Shown here: piece by piece, positions 1 through 9,055 of the stretch
Numbering within the stretch: position 1 is the first letter of the stretch
Layout: every line of letters starts with the position of its first letter
Assembly: GCA_011763485.2 (NCBI GenBank)
Contig: JAANSK020283379.1
Coordinates: 1 to 20,429, forward strand
Direction of reading: 5' to 3'
Length of the DNA stretch: 20,429 bases
Source: Isoetes engelmannii
Taxonomy: Eukaryota > Streptophyta > Lycopodiopsida > Isoetales > Isoetaceae
Position numbers and translations under genes: made by a program
Notes under the pieces: model-generated
Told to the model about the DNA's origin: nothing
The model's input: only the letters and a program-made list of their open reading frames with translations
Databases searched by the model: none

Positions 1-29
1 TTCTTCTTCTCCGGGATGAACAGGTCCAT

Positions 30-765
30 ATTGAGTTGGAAGGTGGGAGGGGGGGGGGTCCCTCTAGTAGTAAGAGGGTCCGGGTTTCTTTGGCTCTTCG
101 GCAGATGTGTCCTGATATTGTTTGCTTGCAGGAGCACAAATGTCATGGGGGGGAGGGGGGGTATGTCCCGTTTGCTGGATATGGTGGGTCGCCAGTTTGC
201 AGCGGTTGCTTCTTCCTCAGAGCGGACTAGTGGGGGCACCTTGATTGCTTAGAGGCTGGATGTGCAGGTTACGTATTCTGCAGCAGATAAGTTTGGTCGC
301 TGGACAATAATTAAGTGGCTCGAAGGTGGACAGGAGTGGGGGATTGTCAATGTGTATGCTCCGAATCAGCCTTCTCGATGGGGTGCGCTGTGGGCCACAA
401 TTAGGCATAAGCTCCGAGGCCTTGGGGGCTTGCAGGTTGCCTGGCTGTTATTGGGAGATTTTAATATGGTGGAAAGAGTGGTGGATTGCTCTGGCCCAGA
501 CATGCAGGTGGTGCAGGGTTTTGAGAGGAGCCAGTGGTCGCGTTTGTTGCAGGATGTGGCTTTGGTGGAGGTTCCGGGTGATTCGTCCATTACGTATTGT
601 AATAGGCAGATTGGGACTGGTTGTACGTATGCTAGGCATGATCGGTGTTATGCTTCTCCTCTTGCTTTGAATGGAGTGCCTTCTTTACGTAGGCATAACA
701 TCTTGTCTTCCTCCATTTCGGATCGTTATCCTCAGTTGCTGTCGGGGCAGGGCGTTGTCCTTTAG
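30..765 (+). pseudogene. LINE endonuclease (EEP-type) domain, ORF2 N-terminal part
   Basis: This part of ORF2 would cut target DNA. Visible pieces are an N-terminal LSWKV followed by DIVCLQEHK (about 45-135), NVYAPNQPSRW (about 348-380), LLGDFNMVERVVD (about 448-488) and SDRYPQLLS (about 718-745). These match the order of the catalytic motifs in apurinic-type LINE endonucleases. The pieces fall in two frames, with a shift and stop near 230-262, and the last catalytic His is Arg. The stretch from 765 to 1280 should hold the ORF2 linker but is too broken to follow residue by residue. Confidence 0.82.
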
Positions 766-1275
766 GACGGTGTTTTGTTTGAACACCAGGCTTCTGGGAG
801 ATGAGGACTTCTCGGCTCAGTGCCCAGGATGTGTGGCTGGATACCTTTTCCTCCAGGAGTGGCATGGTAGATATGGTGGAAGCTCTTGCTAGAGTGAAGC
901 GTCTCGCCAAGGTGTTTGGTAGGCAGCGTGTGCAGCAAGAGCGGCAAGAGTTGCATGGCCTCTAACAGAAACTGGAGCTGATTCGGGCGCACCCTTCGGA
1001 TGGTATTAGGGAGAATGCAGTGTTACAGCGTATTATTGCTCTGGAGCAGGTTAATGTTTGAGAGGCGCGGGTGAAAGCGGGGCTCACCTGGTTGAAGGAG
1101 GGGGACGCGAGTTCATCAGTCTTCTTTAGGGCAGCTCGGCAGCGGCGATGCATCTATGGCATCCTTAGTTTTGCCAGATGGCCGGACTTTGGTGGAGCCT
1201 GCCGATTTGCAGCGGTATGTGCATGCTCATTTCTCGGGATTTTTTGCGCAGCATGTGCTTCCCTAGGAGCAAGAG

Positions 1276-2420
1276 ATGCAGGAGCTTGTTCTGGCGGCTG
1301 TTCGACCTTCTATTCTGTCGCATCAGCAGGAGTACTTGGAGCAGGAGCTTTCGCAAGAGGATTTAGTGGCTGCTTGTATGTGCATGGCCAAGAATAAGTG
1401 CCCTGGGTTGGATGGCATCCCTGTGGAGTTTTTTCCAGACTTATTGGGAGTGGGCTGGGGAGTTGGTGTATCAGGTATATCTTGAGTTGTTGCGTTCCTC
1501 TCAGATGGATAAGATCTTGAATACTGCATGCATTTCTCTGATACCCAAGGTTAAGCAGCCTTCTACTATTAACGATTGGCGGCCTATTTCCTTATTGTCT
1601 TCTGTGTATAAGATTATTGCCAAAGCCCTGGCAGAGAAGCTGAAGCCGGTGTTGACTTCTTCTATCAGTAAGGTTCAGTATGGGTTTGTTCCTGGAAGGA
1701 ACATTTGACTAATGTTGTTGCAGCTTATGAGGGCCTTTATTGGGCGCGGAAAACAGAACAAGGTATTGCTTATATGAAGCTTGACTTTGTGAAAGCTTAT
1801 GACAGTGTCCGTTGGGAGTTTTTGTCTGCTATGATGTTGGCGTTGGGGTGTGGCCCGCGTTTCACGGAAACTGTCATGAAGCTGCATAGGTCTGCATGGG
1901 CTACAGTGGTGTGTCAGGGTGAGCTCTCTGCCTTCTTCTCATTGGGCAGAGGCGTGCGACAGGGGTGCCCTCTAGCTCCATTCTTGTTTACTATTGTGGC
2001 GGAGGCGTTGTCCCAGTTGCTCTTGGCTGCAGTGGAGGAGGGAATGGTGGATGGGCTCTGGATGTAGGACAGTGGCCAACAGATTATTAACCAGTTTGCC
2101 GATGACACTTTCCTCTTCTTGGTGGTAGAGGAGAGGAATTTGCGGAATGTGAAGGGCTTGCTGGATACTTTCTCTTTGGCCTCGGGGATTCTTCTGAATT
2201 GGGGTAAGTGCTCGGCATTATGGGCCTTGTTGACTACACCTCCTCCGTGTTTGGGACTTTTTCCTTGGAAGGTGCCTCCAGGTAATGAGTGTACGCAGCC
2301 GTTGGGCATTCCCTTCGGTGGTGATATTTCCATGGGGAGGGTGTGGGATGAGATTTTGCAGGGGCTGCAGAAGCACCTTAATTGGTAGAAGGGTCGCAAG
2401 CTATCTATGGCAGGGTGAAT
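1276..2420 (+). pseudogene. LINE reverse transcriptase domain (RVT_1)
   Basis: This is the polymerase core of the L1 ORF2. In order it shows the pre-RT linker KNKCPGLDGIPVEFF, ISLIPKVKQPSTINDWRPIS, LAEKLKPVL, VQYGFVPGRNI, MKLDFVKAYDSVRWEFL (motif A, about 1775-1820), GRGVRQGCPLAPFLFTIVAEAL (motif B, about 1945-2010), then FADDTFLFLV (motif C, about 2095-2125) and SGILLNWGKCSAL. The two motif C aspartates are kept. The domain switches frame near 1440 and near 1700 and has in-frame stops near 2065 and 2386, so no active enzyme is expected. Confidence 0.92.
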
Positions 2421-2454
2421 CACTGTTGCCAAGTCTGTTCTCTGTAGCACGCAT

Positions 2455-3775
2455 GTGTACACAGCATCCGCCATGCTGGCTCCCGAGGCTAAGATGCAGG
2501 CCTTGGACAGGATTGTTCGGAATTTTGTGTGGGGCGGAGACGATGAGGGGGCGGTGGTAAACGTGGCTTGGTGGAAGTGCCTCTGCCCCCGGGAGGATGG
2601 GGTTTTGGCCATTTTGGATCTGGCTTTGCATAGTAAGGTGCTGGTCTCCAAGTTTGTTTGGAGCATCCTGCAGGAGGGGGCGTCATCTCCTGGGGTGGCA
2701 TTGCTTATGCAGTCCCTCCGTCATTGTGTGGCATTTGGGAAGCCGTCTGTCCCTGTGGAGTTGCCCTGGGCATTGTTGTATGGCCTCAGGCCTTTTTCGC
2801 ATGCACCCCCCTTTCTTACCGGGGTCTTGTGGACTTGGGAGCATGTACGTGTGTTGTTTCAGCTGGATTATGCTGATGTCTATCACCACTCCTCTCCTTT
2901 CCTGTGGGTGCCTCTGCCCCCCTGAGCACTTGCCTTTGGCTGCCATTGTGCATGCCCAAACGCAGGCCCGTTGGAGGCAGGCTGTTGTACGCACCTTGGA
3001 GGACTTGTATTGGGAGGGTCAGCTAGCCTCTTGGCAGTTTTTTCGAGTCCACTTTCAGCTGTGGGGCAGTGATCGGGCTATCTGGGAGCATGTAGCGAGG
3101 AGTATTCCGCAACACATACCTATAGTCCTTCAAGATGATGTGCTGGTGCAGGTTTGGAAGGTTCACCCGGATGTTGTGGCCTTGTGCTTTGTGCGGTCCT
3201 GCTGCCGAGTGCTGGTTATTCATGATACCTTGCCCCCATCAGACAAGTGGTCTCTGCAGCTTCCAGGTTCTTGTTGGCGCTCGGTCTGGGTGTGGACTTG
3301 GAGTCCACTTCCCCCACCGAAGGTTAGGGTACTGTTGTGGCAGGTGGCGCACCGCTGTATTAGGGTGAACACTTTGGTGAGCAGGTTTAGGCCGGGTGTG
3401 AGCCCTCTTTGTCCTTGTTGTGGCCTCCACCATGAGACTGTGGAGCATTGTCTTGTGCTTTACCCCCACCTGCAGGCCGCCTGGGATTGGGTTAGGATCT
3501 TGTTCCGGGTTAGATTGACCACCCAGCAGTTGCTGCTTCATGTGTACCCTGCTGTGTGGCCGCTCCTACGGAAGCAAGCCTTACATCTGTGTGTGGCTTG
3601 GGTCGTGTGGTTAGTTTGGAAGCGGCGGCGGCTGTGGATCTTTCAGGGGATTCAGCAGCCCGCAGCCTCCCTTGTCCCTCGGCTTAGGTACAAGCTGTTC
3701 CAGAGCTTTCTTGTGTTCCAGGGATCTGCGGAGCGAAAATCGCCATTTGGCGGGACTTCCTGGGTATTGTAGATA
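2455..3775 (+). pseudogene. LINE ORF2 C-terminal region with zf-RVT
   Basis: After the RT core comes a thumb-like stretch (RIVRNFVWGG, WWKCLCPREDGVLAILDLALHSK) in the same frame as motifs B and C, then a frame change near 2920. The C-terminal part shows VRVLLWQVAHRCIRVNTLVSRF, then SPLCPCCGLHHETVEHCLVLYP, a zf-RVT zinc-binding pattern typical of plant L1 elements, then AWDWVRILFRV and VAWVVWLVWKRRRLWIFQ. It stops at about 3772, 160 bases before the poly(A) tail. Confidence 0.88.
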
Positions 3776-3929
3776 TGGATGGTTACTTTGTTCAGCAGTA
3801 GAGTTATGGTTTTTGGTGAGTTTGATATGGAGTGTCGAGGTATCGCCGTCTCTTTGGGGCAGTTCTTCTACCTCATTACTCGACTTGTAATATTCTCATT
3901 CTTTTAATATATTGGTGATACAGTTCTTC

Positions 3930-3953
3930 AAAAAAGAAAAAAGAAAAAAAAAA
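3930..3953 (+). other. LINE poly(A) tail
   Basis: An A-run broken twice by single G bases follows the ORF2 stop by about 155 bases. This is where an L1 3' end is expected and fixes the element's right border. Confidence 0.8.
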
Positions 3954-4307
3954 TCTCTTTCTTCAACACAATAGAACAGAAATAAATAAAAACATACCAT
4001 TTCAAATACATTACAACCCAAAACATTATAATTGGTCCAGCAACATGATGCTAACTCATTAATTACACCCTCAAGGTTTGTGTGCCCTTTGGACCAGGCT
4101 TAACATCGGCCTTCTTTCACAACATTCCAAACTAAAATAGGCATTAAGAGATTTTGAGTACTCCGAATTGGGATAGGCATTAAGCTGCTTTGAGTATTGG
4201 TGCATAAAGCTAATTAATATGTTGACATCACACAAATCTTCAACTGAAAGGTGAATCAATCAAGAGAAATGTTCGCAACGACATGTTTGTGGGCAAAAGA
4301 CATGTAA
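3954..4307. other. AT-rich spacer, no gene seen
   Basis: This spacer lies between the L1 tail and a second LINE fragment. No convincing coding frame is visible. It holds one small decayed tandem duplication (4137-4205, listed separately). Confidence 0.5.
4137..4205. repeat. Imperfect 36-bp tandem duplication
   Basis: The sequence starting ATAGGCATTAAG at 4137 recurs at 4173 with a few substitutions; both copies run into TTTGAGTA. The period is 36 bases with two copies. Confidence 0.65.
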
Positions 4308-5034
4308 TCATGTAAGCCATGAGCGAGAGGTGAGGATATACGACTGAACTATAATTAGGTAAAAGGACTTATAGGAAACTTTTATGTTCGTACAAGAGGA
4401 TGGGCTCAACCAGAGCCCTGAAGAGGCATGCTTGGTGGTCCCAGGTGTACAGCTCCGCCTGATAACTACTGTTCTGCATGGCATGCAAGGCCTTCCAGCC
4501 GGCTGCCACCCGTAGTCGGATGCAGCTATCCCAGTGCATGGTAGTGGAAAACTCAATGCCCAAATATTTGTAGATGGGGGCGACCTCGACAGTCTCTCAT
4601 AGGTATATGAAGGAGGGCATCTATGGGTGTTGAGAGGACGAGATCTGCAGTACCTTAGTCTTTGCGAGGTTGACTCGCATGCCAGTGTGCTTGTAGAAGG
4701 TGGATAGGGCATCCAGGTAGTGATGCATGTCCTTCGCGGTGTGTGCCAGGAGGTCCACGTCGTCGGCGTAGATCAGCTGCCTGACAATGTAATGCATCAG
4801 CGGGGTGGCCATTCCCCCGTGCAAGGCCATTCATTGCTCCAGCTGGTCAATATAGAGGCCAAACAGTGCAAGCGAAAGGGGGCAACCCTGACGCACCCCA
4901 ATACTGCTTCCCACTGGCTGTCCCGAGGAGGTCAGGCATTCGGAGCACGCCTCATACAACCTGTAGACCGCACTCTGCAAGTCCAAGGTTGTGCCAAGTT
5001 CTTGCAGTCTGACATACAATCTGAGGATGTACAA
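4308..5034 (-). mobile_element. LINE RT fragment, second (non-L1) family
   Basis: On the - strand one frame runs through most of this stretch and shows SSIGVRQGCPLSLALFGLYI (motif B, about 4905-4850), LIYADDVDLLAHT (motif C, about 4785-4745), MRVNLAKTKVLQIS (about 4680-4640), YKYLGIEF and finally ALVEPILLYEHK (about 4415-4380). This order belongs to a non-LTR reverse transcriptase, but the wording differs from the L1 at the left edge, so it is another family. At least three in-frame stops interrupt it. It lacks the N-terminal RT motifs, an endonuclease and a poly(A) tail, so both ends are truncated. Its upstream end abuts the 3' flank of the P450 exon copy at 5028. The same family occurs at 12660-13920 and 13925-14330. 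Confidence 0.85.
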
Positions 5035-5500
5035 CTAGGCATGTGAAATTGTGCAGTATTCGTGACAATGGTACTGCCTATAAATGTCAAATGGCGTTCT
5101 AGAAAACAGCTTGAAATTGAACAAGTTGGCCCAAATGTTTTGAACTGTTATGGACATCCAAAAGTTAGATTCATATTGAGGGGACAACGAGGACCGTGTT
5201 CATATAGCAAGGATAAATTGAACTCAAAGTTTAGGAGCAAAATAACCAGCAAAGTTGTCGCCTCCATATTTGCAAAGTTTGATCCTACATGTATGCGTGG
5301 TCCCCCTCCAAAGGACATAAACCCTTCTAGTCCTTTCATCGTGTTTCTTTCCCTAAAACATTCCGAGTTAAAGTCATAGACATCGAATCCCCAAATCTCT
5401 TCCACGTATATATGCATATGTATGTGTTTGTATGCACGTACTTTTGCAAGTAGATGCATACCTATTACACATTTATAAAATAGATTCAATATGTAGCACC
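5028..5500 (-). pseudogene. P450 pseudogene fragment: last exon, 3' flank and part of intron 4
   Basis: On the - strand the product reads EEIWGFDVYDFN, then GLEGFMSFGGGPRIHVG, then LYEHGPRCPLNM, matching the last exon of the intact P450 at 15783-16202. Homology continues past the stop into the 3' flank: a TTGTGCAGTATTCGTGA stretch matches TTGTGCAGTATTCATGA near 15710. On the other side it jumps from exon 5 (about 5405) into sequence like intron 4 of the intact gene (GCATACCTATT near 5456, matched near 16370), so about 200 bases holding the ExxR part of exon 5 are missing. The haem-ligand Cys is His, PERF is SECF, and a stop falls straight after FGCP. It is a dead host-gene copy, most likely the 3' end of the gene continued at 10385-12275. 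Confidence 0.88.
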
Positions 5501-6659
5501 CTATTCCGGCCTTATTTGGCCATCAACACTCCATCCAGACCGTTTTTTTTTCGAATGGTTAGCTGTAATAAGAGAAATTGTTGCCTTGTTTGTTTCTTAA
5601 AGGTTAGCAATAGACTAGGTTTCCTATTTGCCCATTTTATTTTTCTAAGTGTCACCTCTTCCTCATTGTTATCTTTTTTCCTTCTTTCAACCCAACTGCT
5701 AATGGATCACGTAAATTTCCTTTCCTGCCTATTTGCCTATTGTGCTTACAAATATTTCGTGTGAACTGGATTATTATTTCCATTACTGGCGTAACGAGCG
5801 GCATGCTATGTTGCTCCACACATGCTAAAGTATTACCTTGATGCATAGTCGTTGCCATCCTGTATATGTATCGCATGATGCTGGTGATGCGTAGTTGCTT
5901 GTGATATTCAAGGGCATGTGTTATCTTGTATTATCCTTATGTATTGTTGTTTGCTATATCAAGAGCATGGATCATATGATGTCACTAACTTGTGATAGTC
6001 AAAAATGAGTTTCAACATGACTGCTATTTGGTTGTTAGGATTGTTGAATGAACTCATAACGGATATGCACTCCTAACTAATGCATCAGGCTGGATGTGCT
6101 TAAGAGCATTGAACCCGTCTCTCGGTGGAGCCCGAGAGGAATGGCAGGAATGCTCCCATGCATGACCATTTGCGTGAGAAACGAGAGCTCATCACCCCGC
6201 ATTATTGATAGTAGTTGGTGGATTCCAGTGAAGAGTTGTTGATAGTAGCTGGTGGATTCCACTGAAGACGGTTAATTGCTTATGCCAAATGAATATATTA
6301 TAAGAACAAGTCATAAATTGATCTTGGTTGCATTTGTTGTTGTTGCTGAATTGTGCTAACATAGTGCATGTGCATGACCTATAAGTTGAGCTTGCCCCTC
6401 AGTCTCCCCAGACTAACCCCTCTCATTGGTTGTAACTCCAGATGAAGAATGAAACCTTTAGTATCAGCCTGAGATGGAGTGCTTGAAAAGGAATGATAAT
6501 GGAGTTGGAAGACGTGTGCAGTTCGTCAAAAATAAAGGGAATGATGTGGATCGAATAATATAGCAAGATTTGATTTGACTTGAGCGACAGATTATGATAC
6601 TTAAATTGATAGTATTTCTATCTACAAATTGATTTTAAATATTTGGAAATATTTAATTA
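5501..6659. other. Non-coding AT-rich stretch, origin unclear
   Basis: No frame resembles a known protein and the short open frames have no supporting context. T-runs (about 5541-5550) and T-rich tracts (5630-5690) look like intron or old repeat DNA. By position it is part of the material that separates the two halves of the P450 pseudogene. One 34-bp tandem duplication lies at 6205-6272. Confidence 0.5.
6205..6272. repeat. 34-bp tandem duplication
   Basis: TTGATAGTAG, then TGGTGGATTCCA and TGAAGA, occur at 6205 and again at 6239 with a few differences. There are two copies with a 34-base period. Confidence 0.75.
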
Positions 6660-6918
6660 AGACAATAGGATCCATAAGCCCCCATGAGTGTTACAGATTT
6701 GAAGGTAAAAAAGATGAGGATGGACGCTTGTGACTATGGCGCTTAGAGCTGCCGATGCTTTTCCTTGTAGCTTGTGCAGACAGGCTCTGTTTTCGATGAT
6801 CTTTAGCTCGTTGGAAAGCTTGTTCCGAGAACGCTCCAAAGGTATTAATTTTGTTAGGGTTTGTTATCAAGTTTGGGGCCGGAATTAGCCTGTTTGATTT
6901 TGGCCACTTTCGATAGAG

Positions 6919-7089
6919 ATGGGGAAGACTGATGCTACTTCATCTAAAGCGGCGACAAAACGACATAAGTCTTCCGCTAGCTTGGTGATATGTGACCTCC
7001 CAATTGTTGTGCAAAAAGAGGTAAATAACTCAACGGAAACCCGGGGGATTCATTTGGATACGGCATCTGCATTCCTAGGGTAATAAAAA
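6919..7089 (+). pseudogene. Start of the LINE ORF1-like frame (56 codons)
   Basis: An ATG at 6919 opens a short frame that starts MGKTDATSSKAATKRHKSSA and closes with a TAA at 7081-7083. The basic, Ser/Thr-rich start is usual for LINE ORF1 or gag-like proteins. The frame stops where the AT-rich interruption begins, so it looks cut short rather than being an independent small gene. Confidence 0.4.
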
Positions 7090-7374
7090 AATCCCTTATT
7101 TACCACTCTTCACAACAACAAAAAACCCTTCTCATACACCCCAGTCATCCCCTATATTTACAACCCATGAAGTATTTCTACATACCCCGTATTTCTCAAA
7201 CTATATAAAACACTACTTAATTCACTGAATCTACTGAAAATGTTGTTTATATACGATTAAAAATAAGAACCTGGTAAAAAATGAAGAACCCTTTGTGTAT
7301 CTCCAACGCAACCAAGCAAAAAAAGTGTATTTTGCGAAGTAAGTATACGTACGCAAATAGTAATAAAAAAACCC
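7079..7374. repeat. AT-rich block inside the ORF1-like region, bounded by near-direct repeats
   Basis: GGTAATAAAAAAATCCC (7079-7095) and AGTAATAAAAAAACCC (7359-7374) bracket about 265 bases with no coding sense, while coding-like sequence lies on both sides. This is what an inserted short element with a target duplication would look like, but the repeats are A-rich and low in complexity, so an intron or chance is possible. Confidence 0.35.
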
Positions 7375-7521
7375 ATTTCTTCCATGCTGATGGTTTTTAC
7401 ACAAAACAAATGTGAACCCCCCTTGAATGGAAAGCTCTTTGCCCTTGGTGGCGGCTGCTCCAGTGATTCTAGAAGAAGGGGATGTTCCTCCTTTGCAAGG
7501 CACTGCATGTAAGAGGGCGGA

Positions 7522-7607
7522 AGATAATGGGAGGAATTTGTATCAAACAGGTACAAATTCCAATAGATAATGGGAGGAATTTGTATCAAACAGGTACAAA
7601 TTCCAAT
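7522..7607. repeat. Exact 43-bp tandem duplication with a hairpin core
   Basis: Bases 7522-7564 are repeated without change at 7565-7607. Each copy holds AATTTGTA, nine bases, then TACAAATT, a perfect 8-bp stem. Because 43 is not a multiple of three, the duplication shifts the ORF1-like frame. Identity of the copies implies a recent event. Confidence 0.95.
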
Positions 7608-7756
7608 CCTAATGTAGTTCCTCATCCTCAAGTTAATGCTAGTGCTTGGAAGTCATCTGATCCTGTCACAAAAATTTTATATCAAAGATTTGGTGATTGG
7701 CGTTGTAAGGATATACATAGTGCATCTAGAAAGCTAGGGTATCAGCTGCTTTACAG

Positions 7757-8695
7757 GTGTTGTCCGACGGGAGTAAGGATGAGTTTTCGGCCATTTTGGA
7801 CACATTGAAAGCTCGAGAGGCTCAGCTTCAACAACAGTTACCTCCAGATGACATATTTTACCAGTCGGATTTTCAGAACCTAGTTCAAGCCTCTGGTATT
7901 CCTATGGTTGAGGTGGACCATCAGGCTCATATTAAATGTGTTGAGAACTTATCTTCTTGTGCAGCCCTTGGCTATTTTACTGATGGCTACTTGGACTTTT
8001 CACGGTTTTGTATTTGGTTATCTCGTCTTTTGTGACGCCTTCAACTCTCTCATTTTTAGTCCATCAAGTTGTTAGCAAAAAACTTTGTTTAAATTATGTT
8101 TGATAATAATGATGCAGTGGACTCTTTGGTGGCTAGAGGGATCGATCCACTTGGTGGGGAATATTTAATATACCAGTATTACTCACCTGGTTTTACGCCA
8201 TATATGGTTCGTTCATCAAAGATGCCTTACTGGTTTTTCCTATCTAATCTTCCTCCATATTTAGTGGCTCATCAATTTTTAGTAACAATTGCAACTGGAC
8301 TTTGGGTCCATATTTCACACTCTATCATGAATGATCTGAGGATTTGCGTTGCTATGCCAGTGGACTCGTCTACCAGATCGTATTGTCATGAAAACTGGAC
8401 ATTGCTATAAGAAGTTGGATCTTAAGCCTTTGAAAGGTCCAGAACTGGCTCACTTGTTTCTTGATAAGGAGGGCCTTTGCTGGCTTTCGTCGAGGCCCTC
8501 ATGTGTCTCAAACATCTGCTCAACCTGCCCTTTTCTTTTCAGGATCAAGCTCCCATTGTGACTGCTTCATCTATTCAGGATCAACCTTTGCCGATTGTTT
8601 TGTCAGCTATGGAAGGTGCTCTACCCCATAATAGTAAATTGCCGTCCTTCCAAAAAAAAAAAAAAAACCTCAGCAGTATCGTCTCCATTGGTTAA
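7757..8695 (+). pseudogene. LINE ORF1-like coding remnant (DUF4283-like)
   Basis: One frame carries LQQQLPPDDIFYQSDFQNLV, then AHIKCVENLSS, CAALGYFTDGY and, after stops near 8033-8090, SLVARGIDPLGGEYLIYQYY and MPYWFFLSNLPPYLVAHQFL. The frame then changes near 8375 so that PDRIVMKTGHCYKKLDLKPL continues the protein, and changes back near 8480 (VEALMCLKHLLNLPFSF). In plant L1 elements ORF1 binds the element's RNA. The order of conserved bits fits that role. Distant or mistaken similarity cannot be ruled out without a profile search. Confidence 0.55.
8652..8667 (+). other. 16-base A-run
   Basis: This is either the poly(A) tail of an ORF1-only retroposed element or a Lys-coding run that has slipped. 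With one A fewer, the frame after it reads TSAVSSPLVKAPINGDDF, which looks coding and leads straight into the ~100-bp repeats at 8694. Confidence 0.6.
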
Positions 8696-8880
8696 AGCTC
8701 CAATCAATGGAGATGATTTCTAGTCAATTTTCTATGTAGCGAAATGGCCAAAACTCAACAACCATAACATGACTGAGGAAGGAATCTGTTTGAAACTCCC
8801 AATCAGTGGAGACGATTTCTAGTCAATTCTATATCTACTGATATGGTCATCAGTCAACAATTATAACATAATTTCTAGAT
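8694..8880 (+). repeat. ~100-bp repeat, two copies (left block)
   Basis: AAGCTCCAATCAATGGAGA at 8695 and AAACTCCCAATCAGTGGAGA at 8796 each start a unit that continues GATTTCTAGTCAATT and, later, TCAACAA and ATAACAT. The period is about 101 bases. The same unit recurs at 9911-10165. The CTCCA and TGGAG ends of the first unit's opening can form a small stem. Confidence 0.9.
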
Positions 8881-8982
8881 ATTCCACCATAGCCACTGGA
8901 ATAATTAGAGCATTAAATGTGAGGGTGTATCAATATCCAATCATGTATATATAGATTTAGAATTTCTTATAATTAATAGCGT

Positions 8983-9054
8983 GTCTTTATAACTCAGTGG
9001 TAGAGCATTAGTTTTGTAAGTTAAAGGTATAGAGTTCAATCCTCCATGGAGACA
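8983..9054 (+). tRNA. tRNA-Thr(UGU)-like sequence, probably a SINE head or tRNA pseudogene
   Basis: These 72 bases fold as a cloverleaf: acceptor GTCTTTA with TGGAGAC (all paired, two G-U), D-stem ACTC/GAGC (one mismatch), anticodon stem TTAGT/GTTAA (two G-U pairs) around the loop TTTGTAA, T-stem TAGAG/CTCCA (one mismatch), discriminator A. The anticodon is UGU. The layout matches the plant nuclear tRNA-Thr(UGU), with the universal CTCAGTGGTAGAGC and a B box GTTCAATCC. Weak pairs, decayed relatives at 9478 and 9710, and a shared 3' body sequence suggest a pol III-derived repeat rather than a working tRNA gene. Confidence 0.6.
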
Positions 9055-9055
9055 A

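Larger units (their letters stand above)
1..3953 (+). mobile_element. L1-type LINE, ORF2 to poly(A), decayed
   Basis: This is a non-LTR retrotransposon that copies itself by nicking DNA and reverse transcribing its RNA at the target. The window opens close to the ORF2 start: residues SWKV, a KRVRVSLALRQMCPDIVCLQ stretch, then NVYAP, GDFNMV and SDRYP mark the endonuclease domain (about 30-760). KNKCPGLDGIPVEFF (about 1390-1435) leads into the reverse transcriptase (about 1500-2400) with NDWRPISLL, DFVKAYDSV, GVRQGCPLAP and FADDT. A zf-RVT zinc-knuckle region (CPCC, H, HC, about 3405-3455) closes ORF2 near 3772. A short 3' UTR and a broken A-run (3930-3953) end the element. The reading frame changes at least four times and carries several in-frame stops, and the endonuclease SDH triplet reads SDR, so it is dead. 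ORF1 and the 5' end lie outside the window. The RT motifs make the family call secure. Confidence 0.93.
6660..8700 (+). mobile_element. LINE ORF1-like element without ORF2, decayed
   Basis: A relatively GC-rich leader (about 6660-6918) precedes an ATG at 6919 that opens a 56-residue frame rich in Lys, Ser and Thr (MGKTDATSSKAATKRH). After an AT-rich interruption (7079-7374) the coding sense resumes at about 7430 and continues in pieces to 8700. The best pieces are LKAREAQLQQQLPPDDIFYQ, CAALGYFTDGYLDFSRFCIW, VARGIDPLGGEYLIYQYYSP, YWFFLSNLPPYLVAHQFL, ICVAMPVDSST and PDRIVMKTG. The layout (W-x-x-LSNLPP, then R-x-CV, then PDRI-V-K) resembles the DUF4283-type nucleic-acid-binding part of plant L1 ORF1 proteins. 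It has several stops and frame changes. It ends at a 16-base A-run (8652-8667), and no endonuclease or RT follows. Either it is an ORF1-only element or an ORF1 fragment whose A-run encodes lysines. Confidence 0.6.

Noticed and set aside
1-15. A TTCTTCTTC start matching TCTCTTTCTTC after the poly(A) tail, as target-site duplication of the L1
   Set aside because: The window start already lies at the ORF2 start, so the true 5' end of the element is outside. The likeness is low-complexity chance.
2683-2994. Open frames of 100 to 250 codons on the - strand across 1914-2994
   Set aside because: They lie opposite the L1 RT and zf-RVT region, whose + strand sense is clear from ordered motifs. They show no motifs of their own.
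5062-5379. A 105-codon frame on the + strand
   Set aside because: It lies opposite the dead P450 exon and has no support of its own.
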